A stretch of 64,000 bases of DNA. It comes from an uncultured Alphaproteobacteria bacterium. GTDB taxonomy: Bacteria; Pseudomonadota; Alphaproteobacteria; RF32; CAG-239. Below the pieces are notes generated by a model, which made no database searches, was not told the DNA's origin, and was given only the letters and a program-made list of their open reading frames with translations. Position 1 is the first letter of the stretch. Each line of letters starts with the position of its first letter. Positions 24,436-33,368 of the stretch are shown in pieces. Position numbers and translations under genes: made by a program. The stretch spans positions 1 to 64,000 of the forward strand of contig CAKQKH010000002.1 of the NCBI GenBank assembly GCA_934248075.1. Direction: 5' to 3'.

Positions 24436-24780
24436 ATGAACAAACTTCTTTCAACTTCAGTTTTAGCTTTGGCGGTTACTTTTTCCTCCGGAGCGTTTGC
24501 CGCTTTTCAGGGCCCGGGTTTGGCTCCGGTTACTGTTGCTGAAGCCTTGCAAATGAAAGATGACACCGCGGTTGTGCTCAATGGCCAAATTGAAAAGAGC
24601 CTTGGACACGAGAAATATTTGTTTAAGGATTCTACCGGCAGCGTGACCGTAGAAATTGATGATGAAGATTGGCGCGGCCTTGACGTGAAGCCTCAAGATA
24701 TGGTAACAATTAAAGGTGAAGTTGATAAAGAAATGTTTTCTACGGAAATTGATGTCGACTATATCGAACTGAAAAAATAG
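24436..24780 (+). CDS. ygiW: YgiW/YdeI-type periplasmic OB-fold protein
   Basis: The 114-residue protein has a signal peptide (cleaved near GAFA|A) and a single bacterial OB-fold domain. Conserved segments are VTVAEALQMKDDTAVVLNG, KYLFKDSTGSVTVEIDDEDWRG and the final strand IDVDYIEL. In enterobacteria ygiW is encoded just upstream of qseBC and is linked to stress responses; the same arrangement is seen here, with 14 bases to the regulator gene. TTAGGAGAAACA precedes the ATG. The CTTAAG box upstream suggests control by the downstream regulator. Confidence 0.88.
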   Translation: MNKLLSTSVLALAVTFSSGAFAAFQGPGLAPVTVAEALQMKDDTAVVLNGQIEKSLGHEKYLFKDSTGSVTVEIDDEDWRGLDVKPQDMVTIKGEVDKEMFSTEIDVDYIELKK

Positions 24781-24794
24781 TATAAGGGCGCAAA

Positions 24795-25454
24795 ATGCGT
24801 ATATTGATAATTGAGGACGACCCATTAATCGGCGACGGTTTGAAAGCCGGACTTGATAAATCAGGTTTTAGCACCGATTGGTTTGATAATGGCGAAGACG
24901 GCAAAGAAGCCTTGTTGCAGTCGCCGTATGATGCGGTTGTCCTTGATTTGACCCTGCCGGAGATTGACGGACTGGATATTTTGCAAAGCTGGCGAGCGCT
25001 CGGCCACAAAGAACCAGTGCTGATTTTGACGGCGCGCGGCGAAGTTGATGAAAGGATTAAAGGTCTTAACCTTGGCGCCGACGACTACTTGGGCAAACCT
25101 TTTTCTTTGGCGGAAGTTGCCGCCAGACTAAACGCCCTTATCCGACGACGCGGCGGAGAAGCCGGAGAACTGATTAAATATCGCAATTTGAGTTTTAATC
25201 CTCACAACAAACAGACATTGCTTGACGGCAAAGAGATTGCTTTGGCGCCAAAAGAAATCGCCCTGCTGGAACTTTTGCTCCACAACCGCAACCGTGTGAT
25301 GAGCAAAGAAGTGTTAGAGCAAAAACTGTATTCTTGGGACGAAGATGTTTCCAGCAACGCCATAGAGGTGCATGTGCATCATTTGCGCAAGAAACTTGGC
25401 AAAGACATCATTAAAACCGTGAACAAACTCGGCTATATGTTGGAGGATAAATGA
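24795..25454 (+). CDS. OmpR-family response regulator, QseB/PmrA-like
   Basis: The 219-residue regulator has a receiver domain (1-115) with the acidic pocket IIEDDP and phosphoacceptor Asp51 in VVLDLTLP, switch Thr in LILTARGE and the conserved Lys in LGKPF. The C-terminal winged helix (about 125-219) includes [23 protein letters not shown] and a final [18 protein letters not shown] hairpin, as in the QseB/PmrA subfamily. The gene overlaps the kinase start by four bases (ATGA), so the pair is translationally coupled. Confidence 0.93.
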   Translation: MRILIIEDDPLIGDGLKAGLDKSGFSTDWFDNGEDGKEALLQSPYDAVVLDLTLPEIDGLDILQSWRALGHKEPVLILTARGEVDERIKGLNLGADDYLGKPFSLAEVAARLNALIRRRGGEAGELIKYRNLSFNPHNKQTLLDGKEIALAPKEIALLELLLHNRNRVMSKEVLEQKLYSWDEDVSSNAIEVHVHHLRKKLGKDIIKTVNKLGYMLEDK

Positions 25455-26800
25455 AAAAACTCAGTCTGCGATTACGATTGATATTGCTATTTATCATTAT
25501 ATCCTGCGCGGTTTGGGGCTGCGCCGGAGTTTTGGCATGGACGGAAACCAAAGAAAAAATTGATGAATTTTTTGACACCTATCAAATGACTATGGCGCGG
25601 CAGTTGGCTAGTACAGACTGGGGCAGAATTGGCCAAGACGCCCAAAAACAAACCGATAACTTGCTTGATGATATTAGAGGCGCCGATGATGAAGACGAGG
25701 CAATCGGTTTTGCCGTCTTTGACGCCAATGGCCACAAGATTTTTCATGATAATGAAAACGGCAAAAATTTTGCCTATCAAGACATCAGCGGCAGTTTTAT
25801 CAAACAACGCGTTGACGGAGAAAACTGGCGAATAATCTGGATCAAATCCGCGGACGGGAAATACAGAATCGCGGTTGGACAAGAAATGGAATATCGCGAC
25901 GATATGGCTTGGGATATGCTGGAAGAATTTTTGACTCCGTGGGCAATCGGTTTGGTTATTCTGTTGTTGTCCGTAATTGGGATAATAAGTCTGGAATTTT
26001 TGCCGTTGCGGCGTTTGGCCAAAGACATTGCTGTGCGCAAAGAGGACGATTTGAGCCGAATTGCCGACCAAAATATTCCTCCTGAAATCAAACCGCTGAC
26101 CACCGCTATGAACCAACTGTTGGAAAAAGTTAATGCGGTTTTGCAGCGCGAGCGACGGTTTATCTCTGACGCGGCGCATGAACTGAGAACTCCGCTGACC
26201 GCTTTGAGAGTTCAGCTTGATGTTGCCAAACTCTCAGTTGATGATCCAACCGCTTTTAAGGCCGCGCTCAATAATCTGGAACAAGGCATAAGCCGCTCAG
26301 TTAGGCTGGTTGAGCAACTTTTGGCCTTATCAAGACTGGAAGCGTCTATTCACTCCAAGCAAATTGAGACCGAGCCGTTGGATTGGACGCTTATATGCAA
26401 TCAGTTAGCTGATGAATATCGTTATGATATTGCGGCCAAAAAACTATCTCTGCAAATATCCGAAAATGGTCAGGGACCGTTTGCCGAGGGGAATCCGGTT
26501 TTGGTGGAGCTTATGCTGCGCAATTTGTTGGACAATGCCATAAAATACAGTCCGCAAGAGGCCAAAATTGCGATTAATATTGGTAAAAACTATATTGAAG
26601 TGCGTAACACCGGCATAAAAATTAAGCCGCAAGATTTAGCCAAACTCGGACAGCGCTTTTTCCGCGTGGCCGGACAAAATGAAAAAGGCAACGGAATCGG
26701 ACTTTCTATCGTTAAATGTATTGCCGATTTTTATGGCTGTAATCTGACTTTTGCCAATCCAGACAATATCTTTTGCGCCAAAATTGAACGCAAAGACTGA
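25451..26800 (+). CDS. Sensor histidine kinase, QseC-like
   Basis: The 449-residue kinase has membrane helices at about 8-29 and 162-182 enclosing a ~130-residue periplasmic sensor with acidic patches ([10 protein letters not shown]), a linker, a dimerisation/phosphoacceptor helix with His243 in [14 protein letters not shown], and an ATPase domain with N-box [13 protein letters not shown] and G-boxes [11 protein letters not shown]. It should phosphorylate the adjacent regulator. The ligand is unknown; acidic patches in PmrB/QseC-type sensors can relate to metal or cationic signals. The stop abuts the convergent ybaK stop. Confidence 0.93.
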   Translation: MKKLSLRLRLILLFIIISCAVWGCAGVLAWTETKEKIDEFFDTYQMTMARQLASTDWGRIGQDAQKQTDNLLDDIRGADDEDEAIGFAVFDANGHKIFHDNENGKNFAYQDISGSFIKQRVDGENWRIIWIKSADGKYRIAVGQEMEYRDDMAWDMLEEFLTPWAIGLVILLLSVIGIISLEFLPLRRLAKDIAVRKEDDLSRIADQNIPPEIKPLTTAMNQLLEKVNAVLQRERRFISDAAHELRTPLTALRVQLDVAKLSVDDPTAFKAALNNLEQGISRSVRLVEQLLALSRLEASIHSKQIETEPLDWTLICNQLADEYRYDIAAKKLSLQISENGQGPFAEGNPVLVELMLRNLLDNAIKYSPQEAKIAINIGKNYIEVRNTGIKIKPQDLAKLGQRFFRVAGQNEKGNGIGLSIVKCIADFYGCNLTFANPDNIFCAKIERKD

Positions 26801-27271
26801 TTACATGGTGATATCGGCCAGTTGGCAGGGAATTATACCGGCGAGAGCAGAATAAGCCAATTCAACCTGATAACCGACTTTGCCGGCACTGAAAATAATG
26901 GTAGCGAAATCTGCCGCGGTTTGGTCTATGGTGGTGGTAAAAAACTTTTTCATACCCACGGGTGAGCAACCGCCGTGAACATATCCGGTGAGCGGCAAAA
27001 GTTCCTTTTGCGGAAGCATATCCAAGGCCTTTTCTCCTACCGCGGCGGCGGCTTTTTTTAAGTCCAGCTCCTGAGCAACCGGCAACATAAAAACATAAAA
27101 ATGCCGCGATTTGCTGACGGTTACCAAGGTTTTGAAGACATGCGCCGGATCTTGCCCCAAAGCGGCGGCAATCTCTACGCCGCTGGTGGCACCGGTACCC
27201 AAGTAGCAATAATGATTATAGGGGATTTTGTGCTTGTCCAGCACGCGCATAACATTAGTCTTAATTTCCAT
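26801..27271 (-). CDS. ybaK: Cys-tRNA(Pro)/Cys-tRNA deacylase, YbaK family
   Basis: From the ATG at 27271, chosen for AGGAG seven bases upstream, the protein is 156 residues. It matches YbaK/EbsC: an N-terminal TNVMRVLDKHKIPYNHYCY, DPAHVFKTLVTVSK with the conserved catalytic Lys, and a GYVHGGCSPVGMKK loop. The family removes cysteine wrongly attached to tRNA-Pro, in trans to prolyl-tRNA synthetase. The gene is convergent with the sensor kinase with no spacing. Confidence 0.92.
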   Translation of the reverse strand: MEIKTNVMRVLDKHKIPYNHYCYLGTGATSGVEIAAALGQDPAHVFKTLVTVSKSRHFYVFMLPVAQELDLKKAAAAVGEKALDMLPQKELLPLTGYVHGGCSPVGMKKFFTTTIDQTAADFATIIFSAGKVGYQVELAYSALAGIIPCQLADITM

Positions 27272-27322
27272 TGGTTTTACTCCTGCCCCTACTATACGCA
27301 AATCACGCCCAAAATCAACAGC

Positions 27323-27357
27323 AAAAACCCCGCCGGAATATTCCAAACGGGGTTTGC
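27323..27357 (-). terminator. Terminator of fadL-like gene
   Basis: On the minus strand an 8-bp stem (AAACCCCG / CGGGGTTT) with an interior ATATTCC loop is followed by TTG after a T-run. It lies 25 bp after the outer membrane protein stop and before ybaK, so the two genes are probably separate units. Confidence 0.75.
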
Positions 27358-27381
27358 CTTGTGTGAAGAATAACAATTTTG

Positions 27382-28632
27382 CTAGAAATTGTATTGGAAG
27401 CCTAAGCCATACATATTGCTGTATGCCTCGTATTTGCTGGAGTGATCATTATAAGCGGGGTTCTCACTTTCACGAATAAAGGATTTTTTCATAAACAAGT
27501 GAGCATAACCCAAATCAAACTGCATATTTTCGTAACGATAGCTCAAGCCGGCAGAAATCCAGATACGATCAGAATCCGGAATACGGTGAGTACGATAACG
27601 GTTATCACGCGACGGAGATTGATCCCAAGCGGTACCAAAGCGCAAAGTCCAATTATCATTCAGATAATATTCCGTACCGGCGGAAATAGTCCAGCTGTCT
27701 TTCCAATTATATTTTACAGATGGTTTTCCGGCCGTGGCGGTTGAAGTCATTGAGAATTTCTCAAACGAATCGCCCCAACGAGTGAAACGAACCGATCCGG
27801 TAAAAGCGGTTTTCTCAAACGGCTTGTGATAAGCCGAGAGCAAAACGGTTTCCGGCAGGTCAGGAGAAGCCTTACCATCAGGATATACACCGGCAATACC
27901 GGCAGCCAGACCCAAAGGCGTGGTAGCGGTAACGGTGTGATCACCCTTAACACGTTGAACTGATTTGGGTTTATAAGACAAACCGATACGAGTATCTTCG
28001 CTCGGCGAATACATCACGCCCAAAGTACCGGTATATGTCCAACCGTCAAGCTCAAACTCGCTTTCGCCAAGTAGTTTTCCGGAAGTGGGATGATTTATAT
28101 TGTTGGTCATATTGCCATAGATATAGCGAGCGATAAAGCTGGCGCCAAACGACCATTGCGAGTTCAGCTTGTAGGCAGTGGACAAGTTATAATCAATAAC
28201 CTCCAAGGTGGATTTGCGAGCGCTATCGGCTACAAAGCTGTCTTTTTTGTAACGAGTGGCCAGACCATAAGGAGCATAGACACCGCCGCCGACAAACCAT
28301 TTGTCATTGATTTGATATTGTCCGAACGCGGCCGGCAAAGGCACGCCAAAGTCCATATCGGTCTTTTTGCCTAAGGAATCCGGTGATTGTCCTCTGACAT
28401 CGGCGGCAACTTCAGCCATGGTAAAGCTGGCCTGCAAACCACTCTTTTTGAGGGTCATACCGGCAGGGTTATAGGCAATGGCCGAGTAGTCATCACCGAC
28501 AACGCCGGCACCGGCGAAAGAACGCCCGAGATTGGTTACGGAATATTCATTAAGCTGATAGCCGGAGGCCAAAGCTGATGCACTCCACAGGCAAGCGGCG
28601 CTGAGAGCAGTAGCAGTAAGAAGTTTTTTCAT
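27382..28632 (-). CDS. FadL/OmpP1-family outer membrane transporter
   Basis: From the ATG at 28632 the protein is 416 residues with a signal peptide ending ALAS. The mature start GYQLNEYSVTNLGRSFAGAG and DYSAIAYNPAGM are characteristic of FadL/TodX proteins, where the N-terminus plugs a 14-stranded barrel. Alternating hydrophobic strands and a C-terminal aromatic (QYNF) fit a beta-barrel. It likely imports long-chain fatty acids or other hydrophobic compounds. Divergent from an HxlR regulator, with paired inverted repeats between them, so control by that regulator is possible. Confidence 0.92.
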   Translation of the reverse strand: MKKLLTATALSAACLWSASALASGYQLNEYSVTNLGRSFAGAGVVGDDYSAIAYNPAGMTLKKSGLQASFTMAEVAADVRGQSPDSLGKKTDMDFGVPLPAAFGQYQINDKWFVGGGVYAPYGLATRYKKDSFVADSARKSTLEVIDYNLSTAYKLNSQWSFGASFIARYIYGNMTNNINHPTSGKLLGESEFELDGWTYTGTLGVMYSPSEDTRIGLSYKPKSVQRVKGDHTVTATTPLGLAAGIAGVYPDGKASPDLPETVLLSAYHKPFEKTAFTGSVRFTRWGDSFEKFSMTSTATAGKPSVKYNWKDSWTISAGTEYYLNDNWTLRFGTAWDQSPSRDNRYRTHRIPDSDRIWISAGLSYRYENMQFDLGYAHLFMKKSFIRESENPAYNDHSSKYEAYSNMYGLGFQYNF

Positions 28633-28685
28633 TATTCTTGTCCAATTGTTGATAGTTAAGTATTTTTTTGTTGCCTTTATATCAA

Positions 28686-28725
28686 TACATTTGCTATAAA
28701 ATGTAAAGTAAGCACTTGAAAGTGC
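28686..28725. promoter_or_regulatory. Two inverted repeats between fadL and hxlR-type genes
   Basis: TACATTT-N6-AAATGTA (28686-28705) and GCACTT-GA-AAGTGC (28712-28725) are perfect inverted repeats in the 147-bp divergent intergenic region. HxlR regulators bind short palindromes, so one of these may be the operator controlling both genes. Confidence 0.5.
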
Positions 28726-28779
28726 CGTAGTTTCCCAAAGGATACTATTGACCAAAACAAACAGTTAGGAGCAGTTTTT

Positions 28780-29121
28780 ATGATTGATGATGTGCAAAAA
28801 TATCTGGCGGAGATGACCTCTAAGGTCTTGGGCGACCGCTGGAAACTGCTGATTATTCAGAATCTGCTGGACGGAACCAAGCGTTTTGGCGAGCTGAAAA
28901 AGTCTTTGGGCGATATTACGCAAAAAGTTTTGACCTCTAATCTGCGTATGCTGGAAGAAAAAGGGCTGTTGATACGTCAGGTATATGCCCAAATTCCGCC
29001 GCGGGTGGAATATACCCTCACAGCGGTTGGATACAGCCTCAAGCCGGTGATAGAATCGATGATGGCGTGGGGAGCGGAATATCGCGACCATATGTTGCTG
29101 GGAATTGAGAATTTATCTTAA
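28780..29121 (+). CDS. HxlR-family winged-helix regulator
   Basis: The 113-residue protein matches HxlR: LGDRWKLLIIQNLLDGTKRFGELKKSLGDITQKVLTSNLRMLEEKGLL is the winged helix, followed by PPRVEYTLTAVG and a C-terminal dimer helix PVIESMMAWG. The N-terminal Cys common in redox- or aldehyde-sensing HxlR proteins is absent (the start reads MIDDVQKYLAEM), so sensing must differ. TTAGGAG precedes the ATG. Located divergently to the FadL-type gene. Confidence 0.92.
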   Translation: MIDDVQKYLAEMTSKVLGDRWKLLIIQNLLDGTKRFGELKKSLGDITQKVLTSNLRMLEEKGLLIRQVYAQIPPRVEYTLTAVGYSLKPVIESMMAWGAEYRDHMLLGIENLS

Positions 29122-29124
29122 AAA

Positions 29125-29155
29125 AAAGGCTTCCGGTTAAGGAAGCCTTTTTGAT
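29125..29155. terminator. Bidirectional terminator after HxlR gene
   Basis: AAGGCTTCC-ggttaa-GGAAGCCTT with an A-run before and TTTTTG after forms an intrinsic terminator between the convergent HxlR and macro-like genes. Confidence 0.9.
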
Positions 29156-29685
29156 TACTCTTGCGCAAGCGCTTTTTGCAGCTCTTCTGCTTGCTCTTTG
29201 GTTTTGCAGGCAACAATTATGTTGGTGATGCAGATACTGCCGGTGTAGCTTTCTATTGCTTTTCGCAGTTCGCGGGCAAAAGCAAATTCAGTTAACCCGT
29301 CGCAAACACAAAGAGGTGCCATGGCAACGGTTTGCAAACCGAACAACGGCGCTTCCATGAACATGCCTATCAATCCGCCATGAATTCCCCAACAGATTGT
29401 CTCCGCATTGTGCGAACGACAAATCATGTTGATCAAAAACTTAGACTTGCCACCGCCGGAATGAGTGATAATAACATCACCTAAAGAAAGAGGATTATCT
29501 TGCAAATGCCTGTTCATCCGCAGTTCAATAAAACGGCGAACTCCGCGAGCTCCGGCATTTTCAACTTCCCAGCGCTCATGATCAGGATTAACGTGGCGAG
29601 AGAAATAAGGCAAGACATAGGCATCAGCCGTAATTTTGCTCAATCTGTCAACCACAAACTCAACTTGTACGTTTCTGATTTTCAT
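29155..29685 (-). CDS. Macro-domain-like protein
   Basis: The 176-residue protein shows the alternating layout of a macro domain: an initial strand VQVEFVVDRLSKITADAYVLPYFS, a central LSLGDVIITHSGGGKSKFLINMI segment and a final GLTEFAFARELRKAIESYTGSI helix-strand. The residues that bind ADP-ribose in classical macro domains are only partly recognisable, so it may bind another nucleotide or have no such activity. No signal peptide. Function uncertain. Confidence 0.5.
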   Translation of the reverse strand: MKIRNVQVEFVVDRLSKITADAYVLPYFSRHVNPDHERWEVENAGARGVRRFIELRMNRHLQDNPLSLGDVIITHSGGGKSKFLINMICRSHNAETICWGIHGGLIGMFMEAPLFGLQTVAMAPLCVCDGLTEFAFARELRKAIESYTGSICITNIIVACKTKEQAEELQKALAQE

Positions 29686-29785
29686 AATATTTATATTTTA
29701 ATTGGCACAATTATATAAAAAACGTGCCGATGCTATCACTCAAAACAAAAGCCGACAAGCCTTTAGACAAGATGTGAACAGATTT

Positions 29786-31831
29786 TTAGAGGTTCCATGG
29801 ACGGCGGCCAACGCTCTGGCGAACCGAAATTATTTGCGCCGGAGTATCTAGGTAAATCGCCACTCCGCCGGTATGCTGCAGATTAAGCGGAAAATTATCT
29901 ATCTCTATTGCGCCGTCCGTAAAAATTTTTACTCGTTTTTTATAGAGGCAAAACTGCCGATTGCATTGCAGATCCAGCCATTGCGGAGCAATAGTTTTGC
30001 CCTTCCTGATTTGCAATAATTGCCGCCGGCGCGCCGAATCAAGCGGAACGGAGGCGGTTTTGTCCAGCCAAATCTGTTTGGTAAAACCATTGCCGCGAGC
30101 CGGTAATATCACCATATTGCCGTAATTATCCTGCAGCGCCAACATGGAGGCGTCTTCATTAACCAGCATATCCGGCTTGGAGATAAATAGAGAAGATGCC
30201 ATGCCGATGATAATGAGCGGAACTCCCCACAACCGCCAGCGGCGCTCCCATATGCACAGCCACAAGCCGCCAAACACAACCAGCAAAATTCCCCACAGCG
30301 GCGGAGAGAGTATCAGCAGGCTGGAGCCATCTAGCGAGCTGACCCACGCGGTGATATGATTAAGCCACTCAATACCAAGGCCGACCAACCGCAAAGCCGG
30401 CCAATCTAACCCAAAAGGCATCAGCAACAAAGCCAGCAAAGCGAACGGCATTATCAAAAAACCGATAATCGGTCCGGCCAAAAAATTGGTTAAAGAAGTA
30501 TAGAGTGCAACCAGATTAAAGTGATATACGGCAAAGGGCAAAGTGGCTAAACTGGCAACCAAATCAGCCACAATTATGCCGACCGCGTAGGCTAGCGCGC
30601 CTTTTATCATCAATGACGGCAACGAAGATTTGTCGGCGCGAAACCAACGACGAAGGCGAGCGGCGAATTGTTCATAAAAAGCGATCAGGGCGATTACCGC
30701 GGCAAAAGACATCTGAAAACCGGCGCCGACTAAAGCCTCGGGAGATATAATCAGCACCAAAACCGCCGCCCAGGCAATAGATTGCATTGAAATAGCCCGC
30801 CGGTTGAACAACACACCGAGCAAAACTATCAGAGCCATGACAAAAGCTCTTTGAGCGGGAATGGCCGCGCCGGAAATGCATAAATACACTGCTGAGATAG
30901 CAATAGCGGCAACAGCGGCAATCTTTTTGGAATCCAGACGCAGAGCCAGAGACGGACACAAAACCAACAACAAACGAACAAAAAAGAACATCAATCCGGC
31001 CAGCATGCTCATGTGCAAACCGGAGATAGACAAGAAATGCGCCAAACCGGAGTTACGATAATTTTTTATTTGACCTTGATTGATTCCGCTCTGTTCTCCG
31101 GCGATTATGGCCGCCGCAATCGCGGCTTCTTCAGCGGGCAAAACGGAATAAATATGTTTGACAATCCGCTGTCGCCAACCAGACGCCGCAACACTCACGG
31201 ACGACACTTCGGTCTGCGGCGGGCAATCTGTGAGCAAAGCGTTGCTCTCGGCATATCCGCTGCCGGATAAACGATTATAAAAATTTTTGCGATCAAACTC
31301 ATAACCCCCCGGCATCGGAGCCATGGCACGCGGCATCAATCGTGCAACCAGCTCCACGCATTGGCCGGTGGAATAGTCGCCTTGCTTTTGGCGTAAGGTG
31401 ATACGAAAACGGCCTTTTATCAATTTATTATCAAAATCTCGCAAATTATCCAAAGTCAGGCGGATTTTGCCACGTTGGTTGGTATCAACTTTGATAATTT
31501 GCCCCTGAAGATAAAGCTTGGAAGAAGGAATCTCGCCCATTTGCGAGGCCAGATACAGCGTGCGCGCCTGCATCCACGCAAAACCGCCAAGCAACAAAGC
31601 GGCATATAGCAAACAACGCAATATCTTAGGCTGAAAACGAAATATTATTGCGGCCGCAATGAGCGACTCAATCAAGGCCAGCGTAATCCATTTGGAGGGT
31701 TCCGCCGGCAGACAAAAATACAGACCGATGCCAACGGCGAACCATACCGGCAACCAAAGTTTGCGACGATTGATTTCAAGATCGGCCTGACGTCGCAAAT
31801 ATAACCATAATGTGCGCATTAATTTTTCCAT
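29786..31831 (-). CDS. comEC: ComEC/Rec2-family competence protein
   Basis: The 681-residue membrane protein has N-terminal helices, a DUF4131-like OB domain (about 95-210) with a C-x-E-style VELVARLMPRAMAPMPGGYEFD segment, and a ComEC core containing GLAHFLSISGLHMSML and roughly nine further helices. The C-terminal ~140 residues do not show the HxHxDH motif of the usual metallo-beta-lactamase domain, so the nuclease-like part seems absent or very degenerate. ComEC transports single-stranded DNA across the inner membrane in natural transformation. dprA occurs at 43.7 kb. The first ATG at 31831 has GGAG close upstream. Confidence 0.85.
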   Translation of the reverse strand: MEKLMRTLWLYLRRQADLEINRRKLWLPVWFAVGIGLYFCLPAEPSKWITLALIESLIAAAIIFRFQPKILRCLLYAALLLGGFAWMQARTLYLASQMGEIPSSKLYLQGQIIKVDTNQRGKIRLTLDNLRDFDNKLIKGRFRITLRQKQGDYSTGQCVELVARLMPRAMAPMPGGYEFDRKNFYNRLSGSGYAESNALLTDCPPQTEVSSVSVAASGWRQRIVKHIYSVLPAEEAAIAAAIIAGEQSGINQGQIKNYRNSGLAHFLSISGLHMSMLAGLMFFFVRLLLVLCPSLALRLDSKKIAAVAAIAISAVYLCISGAAIPAQRAFVMALIVLLGVLFNRRAISMQSIAWAAVLVLIISPEALVGAGFQMSFAAVIALIAFYEQFAARLRRWFRADKSSLPSLMIKGALAYAVGIIVADLVASLATLPFAVYHFNLVALYTSLTNFLAGPIIGFLIMPFALLALLLMPFGLDWPALRLVGLGIEWLNHITAWVSSLDGSSLLILSPPLWGILLVVFGGLWLCIWERRWRLWGVPLIIIGMASSLFISKPDMLVNEDASMLALQDNYGNMVILPARGNGFTKQIWLDKTASVPLDSARRRQLLQIRKGKTIAPQWLDLQCNRQFCLYKKRVKIFTDGAIEIDNFPLNLQHTGGVAIYLDTPAQIISVRQSVGRRPWNL

Positions 31832-31917
31832 GGCTCCAATTTAGCCTATCAAAATAACATTTGCAATAAATTAACTTTTTTATTTTAGCCTGAAACAAAG
31901 AACAAGGAGCCATTAAA

Positions 31918-32193
31918 ATGAAAAATTTGATTATATTAGCCGGTGTTTTGAGTCTGGCCGCCGGTTTGGTTGAGGCCAGAGTAACCCCGATTACCGACTG
32001 GAACAACGCCATGAGCGAACGGGTTAATATTCCTAACAAAAGCGCCTCAGTTTGCGCCGAAGCTTGCCCCGGATACGATTATACCGTTACTTATTGCTAT
32101 ACTCTCGGCGATGTTTTGGAAAACTGCGAAGTTGAGGGTTGCAGTTACTTTCACCGCTGCGTATCCAATCAAGCGCAACAGCCGCAGCAATAA
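31918..32193 (+). CDS. Small secreted six-cysteine protein
   Basis: The 91-residue product has a signal peptide ending near VEA|R. The mature ~70 residues hold six cysteines (SVCAEACPG, TYCYT, ENCEVEGC and HRCVSN) and end in a Gln/Pro tail. This suggests a disulfide-rich periplasmic or secreted mini-protein. I recognise no family. AAGGAGCC lies before the ATG. It is divergent from comEC and convergent with lpxB. Confidence 0.75.
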   Translation: MKNLIILAGVLSLAAGLVEARVTPITDWNNAMSERVNIPNKSASVCAEACPGYDYTVTYCYTLGDVLENCEVEGCSYFHRCVSNQAQQPQQ

Positions 32194-32201
32194 TACCAAA
32201 T

Positions 32202-33368
32202 TTATTTATCGCGGCGGGAAACAAGCTCTAAGATAAAATCGGCGGCGTTTTGACTAGGCGTCTGCTCGCCGTTGCTCAAAATCTCTTTTACTCTGGCAAA
32301 ACCTTCTTGCTCGCGCTCATACAATTCGCCCTTCTTCAGCAACTCTTGAATTGTGCGGCTGATATTGCCGGCGGTGCATTGTTCTTGCAAAAGCTCCGGC
32401 ACAACCAAGCGCCCCAGCATAATATTGGTGAGGTTCACAAACTGGATTTTGAGAAATCGCGAGGCAATCCAAGCGGTAAGCTTAGATACTCGATAAGTTA
32501 TCAGATGTGGAATGTGGCAGATTGCCAACTCCAAAGCCACGGTGCCAGAGGCGGCGATAGCGGCGCTTGAGGCCTGAAAAGCATCATAGCGATCATCTTG
32601 AGTCTCAACAATTTGCAACGGCAAACCACAGTCTTTAGTCAGATCTTTGACCATTTTTGCCACCGTGCGCACAGTGGGAATCACAAAATAAAGATTTTGA
32701 TCTTGCTTTAGTAGTTGGCCGGCACTTTCCAAAAACACCGGCAATAATTTGCTGACTTCGGTTTTGCGGGAGCCTGGCAAAATTGTGATAATCCGCTTAT
32801 CAGACGGAATCTTAAAGCGTGTCCGAAAAGCCGTGCCGTCGGCGTGCAGAACCTCACTCTCAATCACCGGATGGCCGACAAAAACGGTTTCCAGCTTGTA
32901 AGGCGTAAAGTACTTGGGTTCTTGAGGCAGCAACGTCATCAAGGCATCTATGTATTTATACATGGTGCGGGCGCGTTTCTTTTTCCAAGCCCAGACTTGC
33001 GGCGCAACATAGTGCAACTGCGGAATACCAAGCTTGAGTTTGCGCAAGGCCTTATGCACACGAGAACAAAAACTCCAACTGTCAATAGTGATAACAATAT
33101 CCGGCTGAACTCGCACAATATCGGCCACGGTGTTTTTGATATGGCGCAGCACTTTGGGAATACTCGGGATAATCTCCACCAAACCCATAATGGCCAAATC
33201 AGAAATATCAAACAACGGCTTCAGCCCCTCGGCCTCCATAGTATCACCACCTAAGCCAAAGAACTCCACTTTGCCGCCGGTCTTCTGGCGTAAAGCCCGC
33301 ATCAGGCGGGAACCGAGCAAATCTCCCGAAGGCTCGCCGGCAATCAGATATACTTTCAAATTTTTCAA
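32202..33368 (-). CDS. lpxB: Lipid-A-disaccharide synthase
   Basis: The 388-residue GT-B glycosyltransferase joins UDP-2,3-diacylglucosamine and 2,3-diacylglucosamine-1-phosphate to make the lipid A disaccharide at the inner membrane. Recognisable segments are LIAGEPSGDLLGSRLM at the start, FGLGGDTMEAEG, VITIDSWSFCSRV, HYVAPQVWAWKKKRA and ILPGSRKTEV. Its start overlaps lpxI's stop by four bases, so the two are coupled. The length is typical. Confidence 0.97.
   Translation of the reverse strand: MKNLKVYLIAGEPSGDLLGSRLMRALRQKTGGKVEFFGLGGDTMEAEGLKPLFDISDLAIMGLVEIIPSIPKVLRHIKNTVADIVRVQPDIVITIDSWSFCSRVHKALRKLKLGIPQLHYVAPQVWAWKKKRARTMYKYIDALMTLLPQEPKYFTPYKLETVFVGHPVIESEVLHADGTAFRTRFKIPSDKRIITILPGSRKTEVSKLLPVFLESAGQLLKQDQNLYFVIPTVRTVAKMVKDLTKDCGLPLQIVETQDDRYDAFQASSAAIAASGTVALELAICHIPHLITYRVSKLTAWIASRFLKIQFVNLTNIMLGRLVVPELLQEQCTAGNISRTIQELLKKGELYEREQEGFARVKEILSNGEQTPSQNAADFILELVSRRDK

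Noticed and set aside
32844..33254. 136-codon plus-strand frame inside lpxB
   Set aside because: Antisense shadow of lpxB with no ribosome site or family features.
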